Source: Bacillota bacterium (GTDB lineage: Bacteria; Bacillota_C; Negativicutes; CTSoil-072). From it: DNA of 6,734 nucleotides. A program made the translations under genes and the position numbers. Positions 1-6,734 of this stretch are shown here, in pieces (positions within the stretch are counted from its first letter, which is position 1; every line of letters starts with the position of its first letter). The notes under the pieces are model-generated. The model was not told the DNA's origin. It searched no databases and was given only the letters and a program-made list of their open reading frames with translations. Location: positions 1 through 6,734 of the forward strand of contig JAGFXW010000158.1 of the NCBI GenBank assembly GCA_017861495.1, in the 5' to 3' direction.

Positions 1-1
1 T

Positions 2-412
2 GGTTTGATCATTGAACAAGGCGCGGTCGTGGAAGTCTTTACGCGGCCGCAAAGCGCGACGACACGAGACTTCATCCGCACGATCGCCGGATATGATCTG
101 CCAGCCATTTATTCCGGCTGCAGTTTCTCACCGGTTCCGTTGGAAAACAGCAGTTTGATGCTGCGGCTGACCTTTTTGGGCCGCTCGGCCGAAGAACCGG
201 TTATTTCCGAAATCATTCGCAAATTCAATATGGATGTCAATCTTCTATTTGGCAATCTTGATACGATCCAAGATACTCCATTTGGCACGCTGCTTGTTGA
301 ACTGAGCGGCGACCAGGCGGCAATAAAAAGTGCGCTGAATTATCTTCAAGCACGCAAAGTAGAGAACGAGGTGTTGGGTTATGTCGTACGAACTCATAGT
401 ATTACTGGCTGA
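2..412 (+). CDS. metN: Methionine ABC transporter ATP-binding protein MetN, C-terminal part (5'-truncated by window edge)
   Basis: This is the C-terminal part of the ATPase that powers D/L-methionine import with MetI and the lipoprotein MetQ at the cytoplasmic membrane. The nucleotide-binding core (Walker A, signature, Walker B) lies outside the window. What is visible starts with the end of the ATPase domain (IIEQGAVVEVF, then PQSATTRDFI, typical of MetN). A linker follows, then a NIL domain over about the last 85 residues, with the pattern VNLLFGNLDTIQDTPFGTLLVEL. In this family the NIL domain binds methionine and causes transinhibition when cellular methionine is high. The reading frame is open to the left edge, so the TTG at 5-7 is an internal leucine codon, not a start. 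The 3' end overlaps metI by 32 bp, which suggests translational coupling. The family call is secure from the NIL domain plus the adjoining metI. Confidence 0.93.
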   Translation, partial: GLIIEQGAVVEVFTRPQSATTRDFIRTIAGYDLPAIYSGCSFSPVPLENSSLMLRLTFLGRSAEEPVISEIIRKFNMDVNLLFGNLDTIQDTPFGTLLVELSGDQAAIKSALNYLQARKVENEVLGYVVRTHSITG

Positions 413-1001
413 GTCGTTTTTAGAAACAGTCCATATGGTTGCGGTTTCGGCGTTCATTGCTGCCGTGGCGGGGATCCCGCTCGGTGTCATTCTGGTGACA
501 ACCGGCAAGGGACATATTATGGAGAACAAAAAACTCAACATTATATTAGGAAGCATTGTGAACGCGACGCGATCGACGCCGTTCATTATACTGATGGTCG
601 CTATTATCCCTTTGACCCGCCTGATTGTTGGGACGTCTATTGGCACCAACGCCGCCATTGTACCATTGAGTATAGCTGCTGTTCCCTTTCTGGGACGGAT
701 TGTCGAGTCGGCTATCCGGGAAGTTGACTATGGCGTTATTGAAGCCGCGCAGGCGATGGGTGCTTCACCGGTGCAAATTATTTACAAAGTATTGATTCCT
801 GAAGCGCTTTCTTCGATTGTATTGGGTATTACAATTACGTTAGTCAGTCTGATCGGTTTTTCGGCTATGGCTGGAGCGATCGGCGGTGGCGGGCTTGGTG
901 ATTTGGCCATTCGCTACGGCTATCAGCGCTTCCGTCCGGATGTCATGCTGGCTACGGTAATCATTCTAATTGTAACGGTTCAGTTTGTCAAACGGTACTA
1001 G
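381..1001 (+). CDS. metI: Methionine ABC transporter permease MetI
   Basis: This is the membrane permease of the methionine importer. The protein has 206 residues with about five hydrophobic segments (roughly 18-40, 56-79, 88-104, 145-168, 189-203). The cytoplasmic EAA loop that docks onto MetN is at about 121-143 (EAAQAMGASPVQIIYKVLIP). The family-typical stretch GAIGGGGLGDLAIRYGYQRF is at 166-184. The ATG at 381 lies inside metN and is preceded by a modest GAGG at 368-371, nine bases away, so coupled translation is likely. From memory, MetI proteins run to about 217-222 residues with a charged tail after the last helix. Here the tail is only FVKRY, so the C-terminus looks about ten residues short. 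No metQ follows within the window, although metQ commonly sits beside metNI. Function as a methionine permease is highly likely. Confidence 0.93.
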   Translation: MSYELIVLLAESFLETVHMVAVSAFIAAVAGIPLGVILVTTGKGHIMENKKLNIILGSIVNATRSTPFIILMVAIIPLTRLIVGTSIGTNAAIVPLSIAAVPFLGRIVESAIREVDYGVIEAAQAMGASPVQIIYKVLIPEALSSIVLGITITLVSLIGFSAMAGAIGGGGLGDLAIRYGYQRFRPDVMLATVIILIVTVQFVKRY

Positions 1002-1051
1002 CATAGAATAATGTAAGTTGATCAGTGATATAAAAATTCTTTGTTACCGTA

Positions 1052-1080
1052 TTGACAATAAGAAATAATAATGCTATCAT
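1052..1080 (+). promoter_or_regulatory. Sigma-A-type promoter upstream of cysK leader
   Basis: A perfect -35 (TTGACA, 1052-1057) is followed after exactly 17 bp by TATCAT (1075-1080), which matches the -10 consensus in five of six bases. Transcription would start near 1087, about 137 bases before the cysK start codon, leaving a leader that contains the hairpins described below. The surrounding sequence is AT-rich, as expected. The assignment rests on sequence match only. Confidence 0.72.
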
Positions 1081-1105
1081 TTAAGAAATTAAATTTATAC
1101 GAAAC

Positions 1106-1128
1106 GGCCAATCAGACAACTGAAGGTC
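1106..1128 (+). promoter_or_regulatory. Possible antiterminator hairpin in the cysK leader
   Basis: GGCC (1106-1109) can pair with GGTC (1125-1128), with one G-U pair. TCAG (1112-1115) can pair with CTGA (1120-1123) around an ACAA loop, with a small A/AA internal loop between the two helices. This hairpin uses bases 1123-1128, which also form the 5' arm of the terminator that follows, so the two structures exclude each other. That is the geometry of an attenuator. It matches no riboswitch or T-box class I know, and its helices are short, so it may be chance. Confidence 0.3.
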
Positions 1129-1160
1129 AAGGTAGTCGCAGGACAGCCTTGATCTTTTTT
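1123..1160 (+). terminator. Intrinsic terminator upstream of cysK (metNI terminator and/or cysK leader attenuator)
   Basis: Bases 1123-1132 pair with 1147-1156 (core GGTCAAGG against CCTTGATC, one G-U). The hairpin is extended inside by GTC/GAC (1135-1137 with 1142-1144) around a GCAG tetraloop. The run of six T at 1155-1160, followed by more T-rich sequence, completes a canonical Rho-independent terminator. It lies downstream of the 1052-1080 promoter and upstream of cysK. It could therefore stop metNI transcripts, prematurely stop cysK transcripts, or do both. Confidence 0.82.
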
Positions 1161-1164
1161 ATAT

Positions 1165-1192
1165 TTTTCACCGCAAGGTCGTATGGTATAAC
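1165..1192 (+). promoter_or_regulatory. Weak second promoter candidate for cysK, downstream of the terminator
   Basis: TTTTCA (1165-1170, four of six bases of the -35 consensus) lies 16 bp before TATAAC (1187-1192, five of six of the -10). It would let cysK be transcribed without passing the terminator at 1123-1160. The -35 is poor and the region is AT-rich, so a chance match is quite possible. Confidence 0.25.
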
Positions 1193-1223
1193 ACAAATAA
1201 TTAATTAATGGAGGTTGTAAAAA

Positions 1224-2177
1224 ATGGCTAAAATTGCAAAAAGTTTAACGGATTTGATCGGAAATACACCGTTGTTGGAATTAAGCAACTACAATCGTAA
1301 CCGTGATCTGGAAGCGAAAATCGTTGCTAAACTGGAATATTTTAACCCGTTGGGCAGCGTAAAAGACCGTGTTGGCTATGCAATGATTAAAGATGCGGAA
1401 GAAAAAGGATTGGTTGACAAGGATACGCTTATTATTGAACCGACCAGTGGCAATACCGGTGTAGGACTGGCGTTTGTTGCTGCAGCCAGAGGATATAAAT
1501 TGATTTTGACGATGCCCGATACGATGAGCTTGGAACGTCGCAATTTACTAAAAGCCTTAGGCGTTCAATTAGTGCTTACTCCGGGTGCGGAAGGAATGCC
1601 GGGAGCAATTGCAAAAGCGGAAGAATTGGCGGCAAAAGCGCAGAAAGCCTTTATTCCTCAACAATTTAAAAACCCTGCGAACCCGGCCATTCATCGCCAA
1701 ACAACGGCAGAAGAAATTTGGCGAGATACAGACGGCAAAGTCGATATCTTTGTTGCCGGTGTTGGTACCGGCGGCACGGTGACTGGTGTGGGTTCCGTGC
1801 TCAAAGAAAAGAATCCGAATGTAAAAATCGTTGCTGTAGAACCGGCGTCTTCCCCTGTTTTGTCGGGTGGCAAACCGGGACCGCATAAGCTTCAAGGAAT
1901 TGGCGCCGGCTTTGTACCGGATGTGTTGGATTTGAAAGTTGTGGATGAAATTATCCCGGTCCAGAATGAAGATGCGTTTGCCGCGGCGCGAGCGTTATCC
2001 AAAGAAGAAGGTTTGCTGGTCGGTATTTCCAGTGGGGCGGCTGCGTTTGCGGCGACGCAATTAGCAAAACGCCCGGAAAATAAAGGCAAAGTCATTGTAG
2101 TACTGTTGCCGGATACCGGAGAACGGTACTTGTCAACTCCGCTTTTCCAGGAAGAGACAGAAGTTTCTTACCTGTAA
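1224..2177 (+). CDS. cysK: Cysteine synthase A (O-acetylserine sulfhydrylase)
   Basis: This cytosolic fold-type II PLP enzyme makes L-cysteine from O-acetyl-L-serine and sulfide. The protein has 317 residues, a normal CysK length. Lys47 in NPLGSVKDR is the expected Schiff-base lysine. PTSGNTG (73-79) is the substrate-carboxylate loop, GTGGT (181-185) cups the PLP phosphate, and Ser270 in GISSGAA is placed to contact the pyridine nitrogen. The block [18 protein letters not shown] (96-113) is typical of CysK rather than of cystathionine beta-synthase or threonine synthase. The start is supported by GGAGG at 1210-1214, nine bases upstream of the ATG. It has its own leader with a promoter and terminator upstream, and a strong stem-loop 50 bp after the stop, so it may be a single-gene transcript. 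CysK and CysM are hard to separate by eye, but length and motifs favour CysK. Confidence 0.95.
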   Translation: MAKIAKSLTDLIGNTPLLELSNYNRNRDLEAKIVAKLEYFNPLGSVKDRVGYAMIKDAEEKGLVDKDTLIIEPTSGNTGVGLAFVAAARGYKLILTMPDTMSLERRNLLKALGVQLVLTPGAEGMPGAIAKAEELAAKAQKAFIPQQFKNPANPAIHRQTTAEEIWRDTDGKVDIFVAGVGTGGTVTGVGSVLKEKNPNVKIVAVEPASSPVLSGGKPGPHKLQGIGAGFVPDVLDLKVVDEIIPVQNEDAFAAARALSKEEGLLVGISSGAAAFAATQLAKRPENKGKVIVVLLPDTGERYLSTPLFQEETEVSYL

Positions 2178-2227
2178 AGCAGCGATCGGAAACCTTTGGC
2201 CCAGACAGATAGAAAGCCGTTCGGCGG

Positions 2228-2267
2228 AGTAAAGGTTGGGGCGGGTCATTATGCCCCAACCTTTACT
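2228..2267 (+). terminator. Perfect 15-bp stem-loop after cysK, probable terminator with poor U-tract
   Basis: The arm AGTAAAGGTTGGGGC (2228-2242) is perfectly complementary to 2253-2267 across a 10-base loop. The stem is long and GC-rich near the loop. The 3' arm ends in CTTTACT and is followed by ATTCATGG rather than a T-run, so it is not a textbook intrinsic terminator. It may end cysK transcription with reduced efficiency, or act as a 3'-end stabilising or processing structure between cysK and pdxS. Confidence 0.6.
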
Positions 2268-2315
2268 ATTCATGGAGCATTGAATTTTGTTATTTCTTAT
2301 TATAGGAGGTCTACT

Positions 2316-3197
2316 ATGGAACAAGGTACTTTTAGAGTGAAAGCCGGACTGGCTGAAATGCTTAAGGGCGGAGTGATCATGGATGTTACCACTCCGGAAC
2401 AGGCGAAAATTGCGGAAGAAGCCGGCGCTTGCGCCGTTATGGCGCTCGAACGCGTCCCTGCTGATATCCGGGCTGCCGGCGGAGTGGCAAGGATGGCCGA
2501 TCCTTCGGTTATTCTTAAAATTCTGGATGCGGTGACGATTCCGGTAATGGCCAAGGCCAGGATCGGACACTTTGTTGAAGCGCAGATATTGGAGTCGCTG
2601 GGCATTGATTATATTGATGAAAGTGAAGTACTAACACCGGCGGATGATAAGTTTCATATTAATAAGCACAAGTTTCAGGTTCCTTTCGTCTGCGGTTCGA
2701 AAAACCTCGGCGAAGCGCTGCGGCGGATCGGTGAAGGGGCGGCCATGATCCGGACAAAGGGCGAACCGGGAACCGGCAATGTCATTGAGGCAGTGAAACA
2801 TATCCGCCTTGTTATGGCAGAAATTCGTCAATTGCAGAATTTGCCGGAAGAAGAAGTGGCGGCATTTGCCAAAAACATTGCCGCACCGCTTGACTTGGTG
2901 CAGGAAACGTATAAATTGGGCCGTTTGCCGGTTGTGAATTTTGCGGCCGGCGGAATTGCCACTCCGGCGGATGCGGCTCTCATGATGCAATTAGGTTGTG
3001 ACGGCGTTTTTGTTGGATCGGGTATTTTTAAATCCGGTGATCCGGCGCGCAGGGCGAAAGCCATTGTTGCAGCCACTACTTATTACAAAGATCCGGCAGT
3101 TTTGGCGGAAGTTTCCCGGGATTTGGGCGAGGCCATGGTAGGAATTGAAATATCTACGATCCCTGCGAACGAACGGATGCAGGAGCGCGGCTGGTAA
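2316..3197 (+). CDS. pdxS: Pyridoxal 5'-phosphate synthase lyase subunit PdxS
   Basis: PdxS makes PLP directly from ribose 5-phosphate, glyceraldehyde 3-phosphate and ammonia. The ammonia normally comes from the glutaminase PdxT. The protein has 293 residues, the usual length, and forms a TIM barrel. Asp23 ([10 protein letters not shown]), Lys80 ([10 protein letters not shown]) and Lys148 ([12 protein letters not shown]) correspond to the conserved aspartate and the two catalytic lysines known in Bacillus PdxS (Lys81 and Lys149). The phosphate-site segments [13 protein letters not shown] and [11 protein letters not shown] are also present. The ATG at 2316 has an excellent AGGAGG at 2304-2309. 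An in-frame upstream extension to 2196 crosses the stem-loop, has no ribosome binding site, and is not used. I see no good promoter in the gap after cysK, so read-through from cysK is possible. No pdxT follows, although pdxS and pdxT are usually paired. Confidence 0.96.
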   Translation: MEQGTFRVKAGLAEMLKGGVIMDVTTPEQAKIAEEAGACAVMALERVPADIRAAGGVARMADPSVILKILDAVTIPVMAKARIGHFVEAQILESLGIDYIDESEVLTPADDKFHINKHKFQVPFVCGSKNLGEALRRIGEGAAMIRTKGEPGTGNVIEAVKHIRLVMAEIRQLQNLPEEEVAAFAKNIAAPLDLVQETYKLGRLPVVNFAAGGIATPADAALMMQLGCDGVFVGSGIFKSGDPARRAKAIVAATTYYKDPAVLAEVSRDLGEAMVGIEISTIPANERMQERGW

Positions 3198-3269
3198 TTA
3201 GGCAGCAGGGTAAGAATTGCAGTTATAACCTACCCAGATTGGGCGTATATGGATTTTTCACAGAACACA

Positions 3270-3298
3270 TTGACGCTGTAAATGGGGTATGATACTAT
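3270..3298 (+). promoter_or_regulatory. Extended -10 promoter for the SAM riboswitch/metY transcript
   Basis: TTGACG (3270-3275, five of six) stands 17 bp before TACTAT (3293-3298, four of six). The -10 is preceded by TG at 3290-3291, giving an extended -10 motif that can offset its weaker match. Transcription would start near 3305, just upstream of riboswitch helix P1 at 3317, as expected for S-box leaders. The rest of the gap between pdxS and this site (3198-3269) holds no gene and no clear terminator for pdxS. Confidence 0.65.
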
Positions 3299-3316
3299 GG
3301 TTGTAATCGCATACGC

Positions 3317-3417
3317 CTCTTATCCAGAGTGGTCGAGGGACTGGCCCGATGACGCCCGGCAACCGGCAGTAATGCAGTGGTGCCAAATCCAGCAGGAGTG
3401 TTCCTGGAAGATGAGAG
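3317..3417 (+). promoter_or_regulatory. SAM-I (S-box) riboswitch aptamer
   Basis: The 5' side matches the S-box consensus closely: CTTATCC-AGAG-TGG, then GAGGGACTGGCCC, GATGA (3348-3352), and CCCGGCAACC. Helix P1 closes through bases 3317-3324 with 3410-3417, eight pairs including one G-U. The GGTGCCAAATCC segment and a CCAG...CTGG hairpin give the expected 3' half. S-box RNAs bind S-adenosylmethionine and shut off downstream genes when SAM is abundant. Here the controlled gene is metY. The 3' strand of P1 is shared with a possible antiterminator: 3414-3423 can pair with 3437-3447, with one bulged C at 3444. Confidence 0.97.
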
Positions 3418-3434
3418 AAAGAACTCGTTGACTG

Positions 3435-3467
3435 GCTTCTTTCCTCTGGAAAGAAGCTTTATTTTTT
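3435..3467 (+). terminator. SAM riboswitch terminator (expression platform)
   Basis: GCTTCTTTCC (3435-3444) pairs perfectly with GGAAAGAAGC (3448-3457) across a TCT loop, followed by TTTATTTTTT (3458-3467). Its 5' arm is also the pairing partner of the antiterminator that borrows the 3' side of riboswitch P1. With SAM bound, P1 forms, the antiterminator cannot, and transcription should stop before metY. This is a standard OFF switch. Confidence 0.95.
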
Positions 3468-3495
3468 AAAACACCTATTTTGAGAGGGGAAATGA

Positions 3496-5437
<1,942 letters not shown>

Positions 5438-5438
5438 G

Positions 5439-6065
5439 CTAATTTGCTCCTTTCATTGCTCCTAATATATATTCAAGAACGATGTCGGCTTGTTTGGCTG
5501 CGGCAATTTGCACGCAGGGGGCCAGCGGCGCTTGTTTGCTTATGCCGGTCTCTAAATCTCCGACCAAATAAAAATTCTCTTTGATCTTGTGTACCCGTAT
5601 CCGGTCGCTGTCGCCCCAGCCGGCAAGGCCGGAGGCCGCTATGATCAGTTTGCCGGTTGGGAGGAAAGTTTCAACCAGCATTTTTTTGTACTCCGGCCGG
5701 TCAAAAGCCTCAATAATAATGTTACAATCGGCAAAGATCGCGGAGATGGTTGCTGGCTCAAGCTTATTTTGGCGGGCATCAATCCGGACATCCGGATTGA
5801 TGCTTTTTAAGTTTTCTGCTAAAGCGGACACTTTTGCCATCCCAATCTGGCTGGCAAAGAAAAACTGGCGGTTTAAATTACTCGGCTCTACAACATCGAA
5901 ATCGACAATGGTAAACCGGCAAAATCCGCTGCGGACCAACAATTGAGCGCAGTTTGAACCGAGCCCGCCCGCGCCGGCGATAGCGATGGTAGCCTTTTCA
6001 ATAAGAGCCAACTGTGGAGGTGTCCAGTACTTCAGCAGTACTTGATGGAAAGAAGTTGTTTCCAT
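5439..6065 (-). CDS. thiF: Sulfur carrier protein ThiS adenylyltransferase, short ThiF-type E1-like protein
   Basis: ThiF activates the C-terminus of the small sulfur carrier ThiS with ATP, so that ThiS can accept sulfur for thiazole synthesis. The protein has 208 residues. GAGGLGSN (31-38) is the nucleotide loop of the E1-like Rossmann fold. DFDVVEPSNLNRQ (55-67) carries the acidic, Asn and Arg residues of the ATP site. Lys78 and Asp122 (IIEAFD) match the catalytic lysine and Mg2+-ligand positions. It is shorter than E. coli ThiF (about 250) and has only scattered cysteines (39, 49, 114, 184) with no CxxC pairs, so the zinc site of E. coli ThiF is absent. This fits the short ThiF family found in clostridia. 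The start has AGAGGAG (complement of 6074-6080) eight bases upstream. It lies 14 bp after thiH and one base before thiE. A related E1-like activity is possible, but the thiH-thiE setting supports ThiF. Confidence 0.9.
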   Translation of the reverse strand: METTSFHQVLLKYWTPPQLALIEKATIAIAGAGGLGSNCAQLLVRSGFCRFTIVDFDVVEPSNLNRQFFFASQIGMAKVSALAENLKSINPDVRIDARQNKLEPATISAIFADCNIIIEAFDRPEYKKMLVETFLPTGKLIIAASGLAGWGDSDRIRVHKIKENFYLVGDLETGISKQAPLAPCVQIAAAKQADIVLEYILGAMKGAN

Positions 6066-6079
6066 GATCGTATCTCCTC

Positions 6080-6734
6080 TTAGACCAGCAATTGCCAGTC
6101 TTTGAATACGGGCTGGTAGCCTTGTTCATACAGCATCGCCGCCATTTCAGCTACGCTGCGGTCATCGGAAATGTCAAACTGGCCGGTTTCTTCCGGGTGG
6201 GAACGGCCGCCGACTGCCGTGCAAGCCCCCGCGGATATTTTCGTTACGCCCAGTTTGATTAAATGATCGCGCATTTTCGGCGTTTCACGGGAGGAAAGGG
6301 TAATCCCGCCCCGGGGCATAAACAGGCGGAAAGCAGTAGTGTATTGAACGATATTGCTGTCATTCACAATGACTTTCGGCGGAAAACCGCCAAGGTGGGG
6401 CCGCATGCGGGGTGTGGAGATGCTGATTTCGGCATCAGGGAAATTTTGCTGCAAATAAGCGGCATGCAGGCCGGTAAAGAAGGCTTCTTTGCGCCAGTCG
6501 TCCAAGCCGAGCAGGGCGCCGACGTTTAAGGTCCGGCAGCCGGCCGCGCCGGACCGCTCCGGAGCTTCCAGACGGAACCGGTAGTTTCGTTTTGGACCGG
6601 CCAAATGAAGTTCGGAATAGATATCTGCATCGTATACTTCCTGGAACATGGTGACGCCGTCAATACCGGCATTTACCAATTCTCGATACTCTTCTTCCGT
6701 CAGCGAATATACTTCGATCATGATCGAACTAAAG
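6080..6734 (-). CDS. thiH: 2-iminoacetate synthase ThiH (tyrosine lyase), C-terminal part, 5'-truncated by window edge
   Basis: ThiH is a radical SAM enzyme that cleaves tyrosine to p-cresol and dehydroglycine (2-iminoacetate), the glycine-derived unit of the thiamine thiazole ring in anaerobes. About 217 residues are visible. The frame is open through the right window edge, so the ATG at 6719-6721 is internal. The N-terminal CxxxCxxC iron-sulfur motif is therefore outside. Counting from that internal Met, visible family segments are [10 protein letters not shown] (22-31), [12 protein letters not shown] (39-50) with the following [21 protein letters not shown] (68-77), [14 protein letters not shown] (100-113), [11 protein letters not shown] (142-152), SAGACT (163-168) and QFDISDDRS (181-189). 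They end in VFKDW, which is typical of ThiH. The C-terminal region corresponds to the BATS domain shared with biotin synthase. It is the first gene of the visible thiH-thiF-thiE run; thiS and thiG would be expected upstream, off the right edge. Confidence 0.95.
   Translation of the reverse strand, partial: FSSIMIEVYSLTEEEYRELVNAGIDGVTMFQEVYDADIYSELHLAGPKRNYRFRLEAPERSGAAGCRTLNVGALLGLDDWRKEAFFTGLHAAYLQQNFPDAEISISTPRMRPHLGGFPPKVIVNDSNIVQYTTAFRLFMPRGGITLSSRETPKMRDHLIKLGVTKISAGACTAVGGRSHPEETGQFDISDDRSVAEMAAMLYEQGYQPVFKDWQLLV

Noticed and set aside
245..658. 137-codon open frame on the minus strand across metN/metI
   Set aside because: It is antisense to two well-supported genes, and its translation has no recognisable domain. 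The same holds for the other open frames antisense to cysK, pdxS, metY and the thi genes.
1126..1180. CAAGGT repeated at 1128-1133 and 1174-1179 as a possible operator pair
   Set aside because: The copy is only six bases, one copy is inside the terminator stem, and no known regulator motif fits.
1171..1223. T-box antiterminator suggested by the ACCGC near 1170-1174
   Set aside because: The conserved TGG-containing bulge and flanking T-box sequence are absent. The motif falls after the terminator rather than before it, and the leader is too short for a specifier domain.
2196..2315. In-frame upstream extension of pdxS by 40 codons from a TTG
   Set aside because: It runs through the perfect stem-loop and has no ribosome binding site. 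The ATG at 2316 has AGGAGG at the right distance and gives the standard PdxS N-terminus and length.
3208..3239. Weak GGGTA/TACCC and CCCA/TGGG pairings after pdxS as a terminator
   Set aside because: The stems are 4-5 bp with no T-run after them.

Overview
The window reads as ordinary core metabolism from an anaerobic, low-to-mid-GC Gram-positive lineage (Firmicutes/Bacillota). The support is a SAM-I (S-box) riboswitch with a U-tract terminator, strong AGGAGG-type ribosome binding sites, sigma-A-like promoters, the DXP-independent PdxS route to vitamin B6, and a ThiH/short-ThiF/ThiE thiamine cluster. ThiH (tyrosine lyase) rather than the oxygen-dependent ThiO points to an anaerobe. A clostridial or Negativicutes-type organism fits best; the exact lineage is inference.

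Layout, left to right. Plus strand: the 3' end of metN (ATPase of the methionine ABC importer) overlaps metI (its permease). A 222-bp gap holds a good promoter, a possible antiterminator hairpin and a strong intrinsic terminator ahead of cysK (cysteine synthase). A perfect 15-bp stem-loop separates cysK from pdxS (PLP synthase subunit). A 301-bp gap then carries an extended -10 promoter, a complete SAM-I riboswitch and its terminator, controlling metY (O-acetylhomoserine sulfhydrylase). Minus strand: thiE, thiF and the C-terminal part of thiH, transcribed thiH>thiF>thiE toward metY. The metY and thiE 3' ends overlap tail to tail by 11 bp.

The genes share a theme of sulfur amino acids and cofactors. 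MetNI imports methionine. CysK and MetY fix sulfide into cysteine and homocysteine, and both use PLP, which PdxS makes. The Thi cluster puts sulfur into the thiamine thiazole ring (ThiF, ThiH) and joins the two halves of thiamine phosphate (ThiE).

I found no convincing novel system. The points most worth checking are the possible attenuator upstream of cysK, the absence of metQ beside metNI and of pdxT beside pdxS, and the overlapping convergent ends of metY and thiE.
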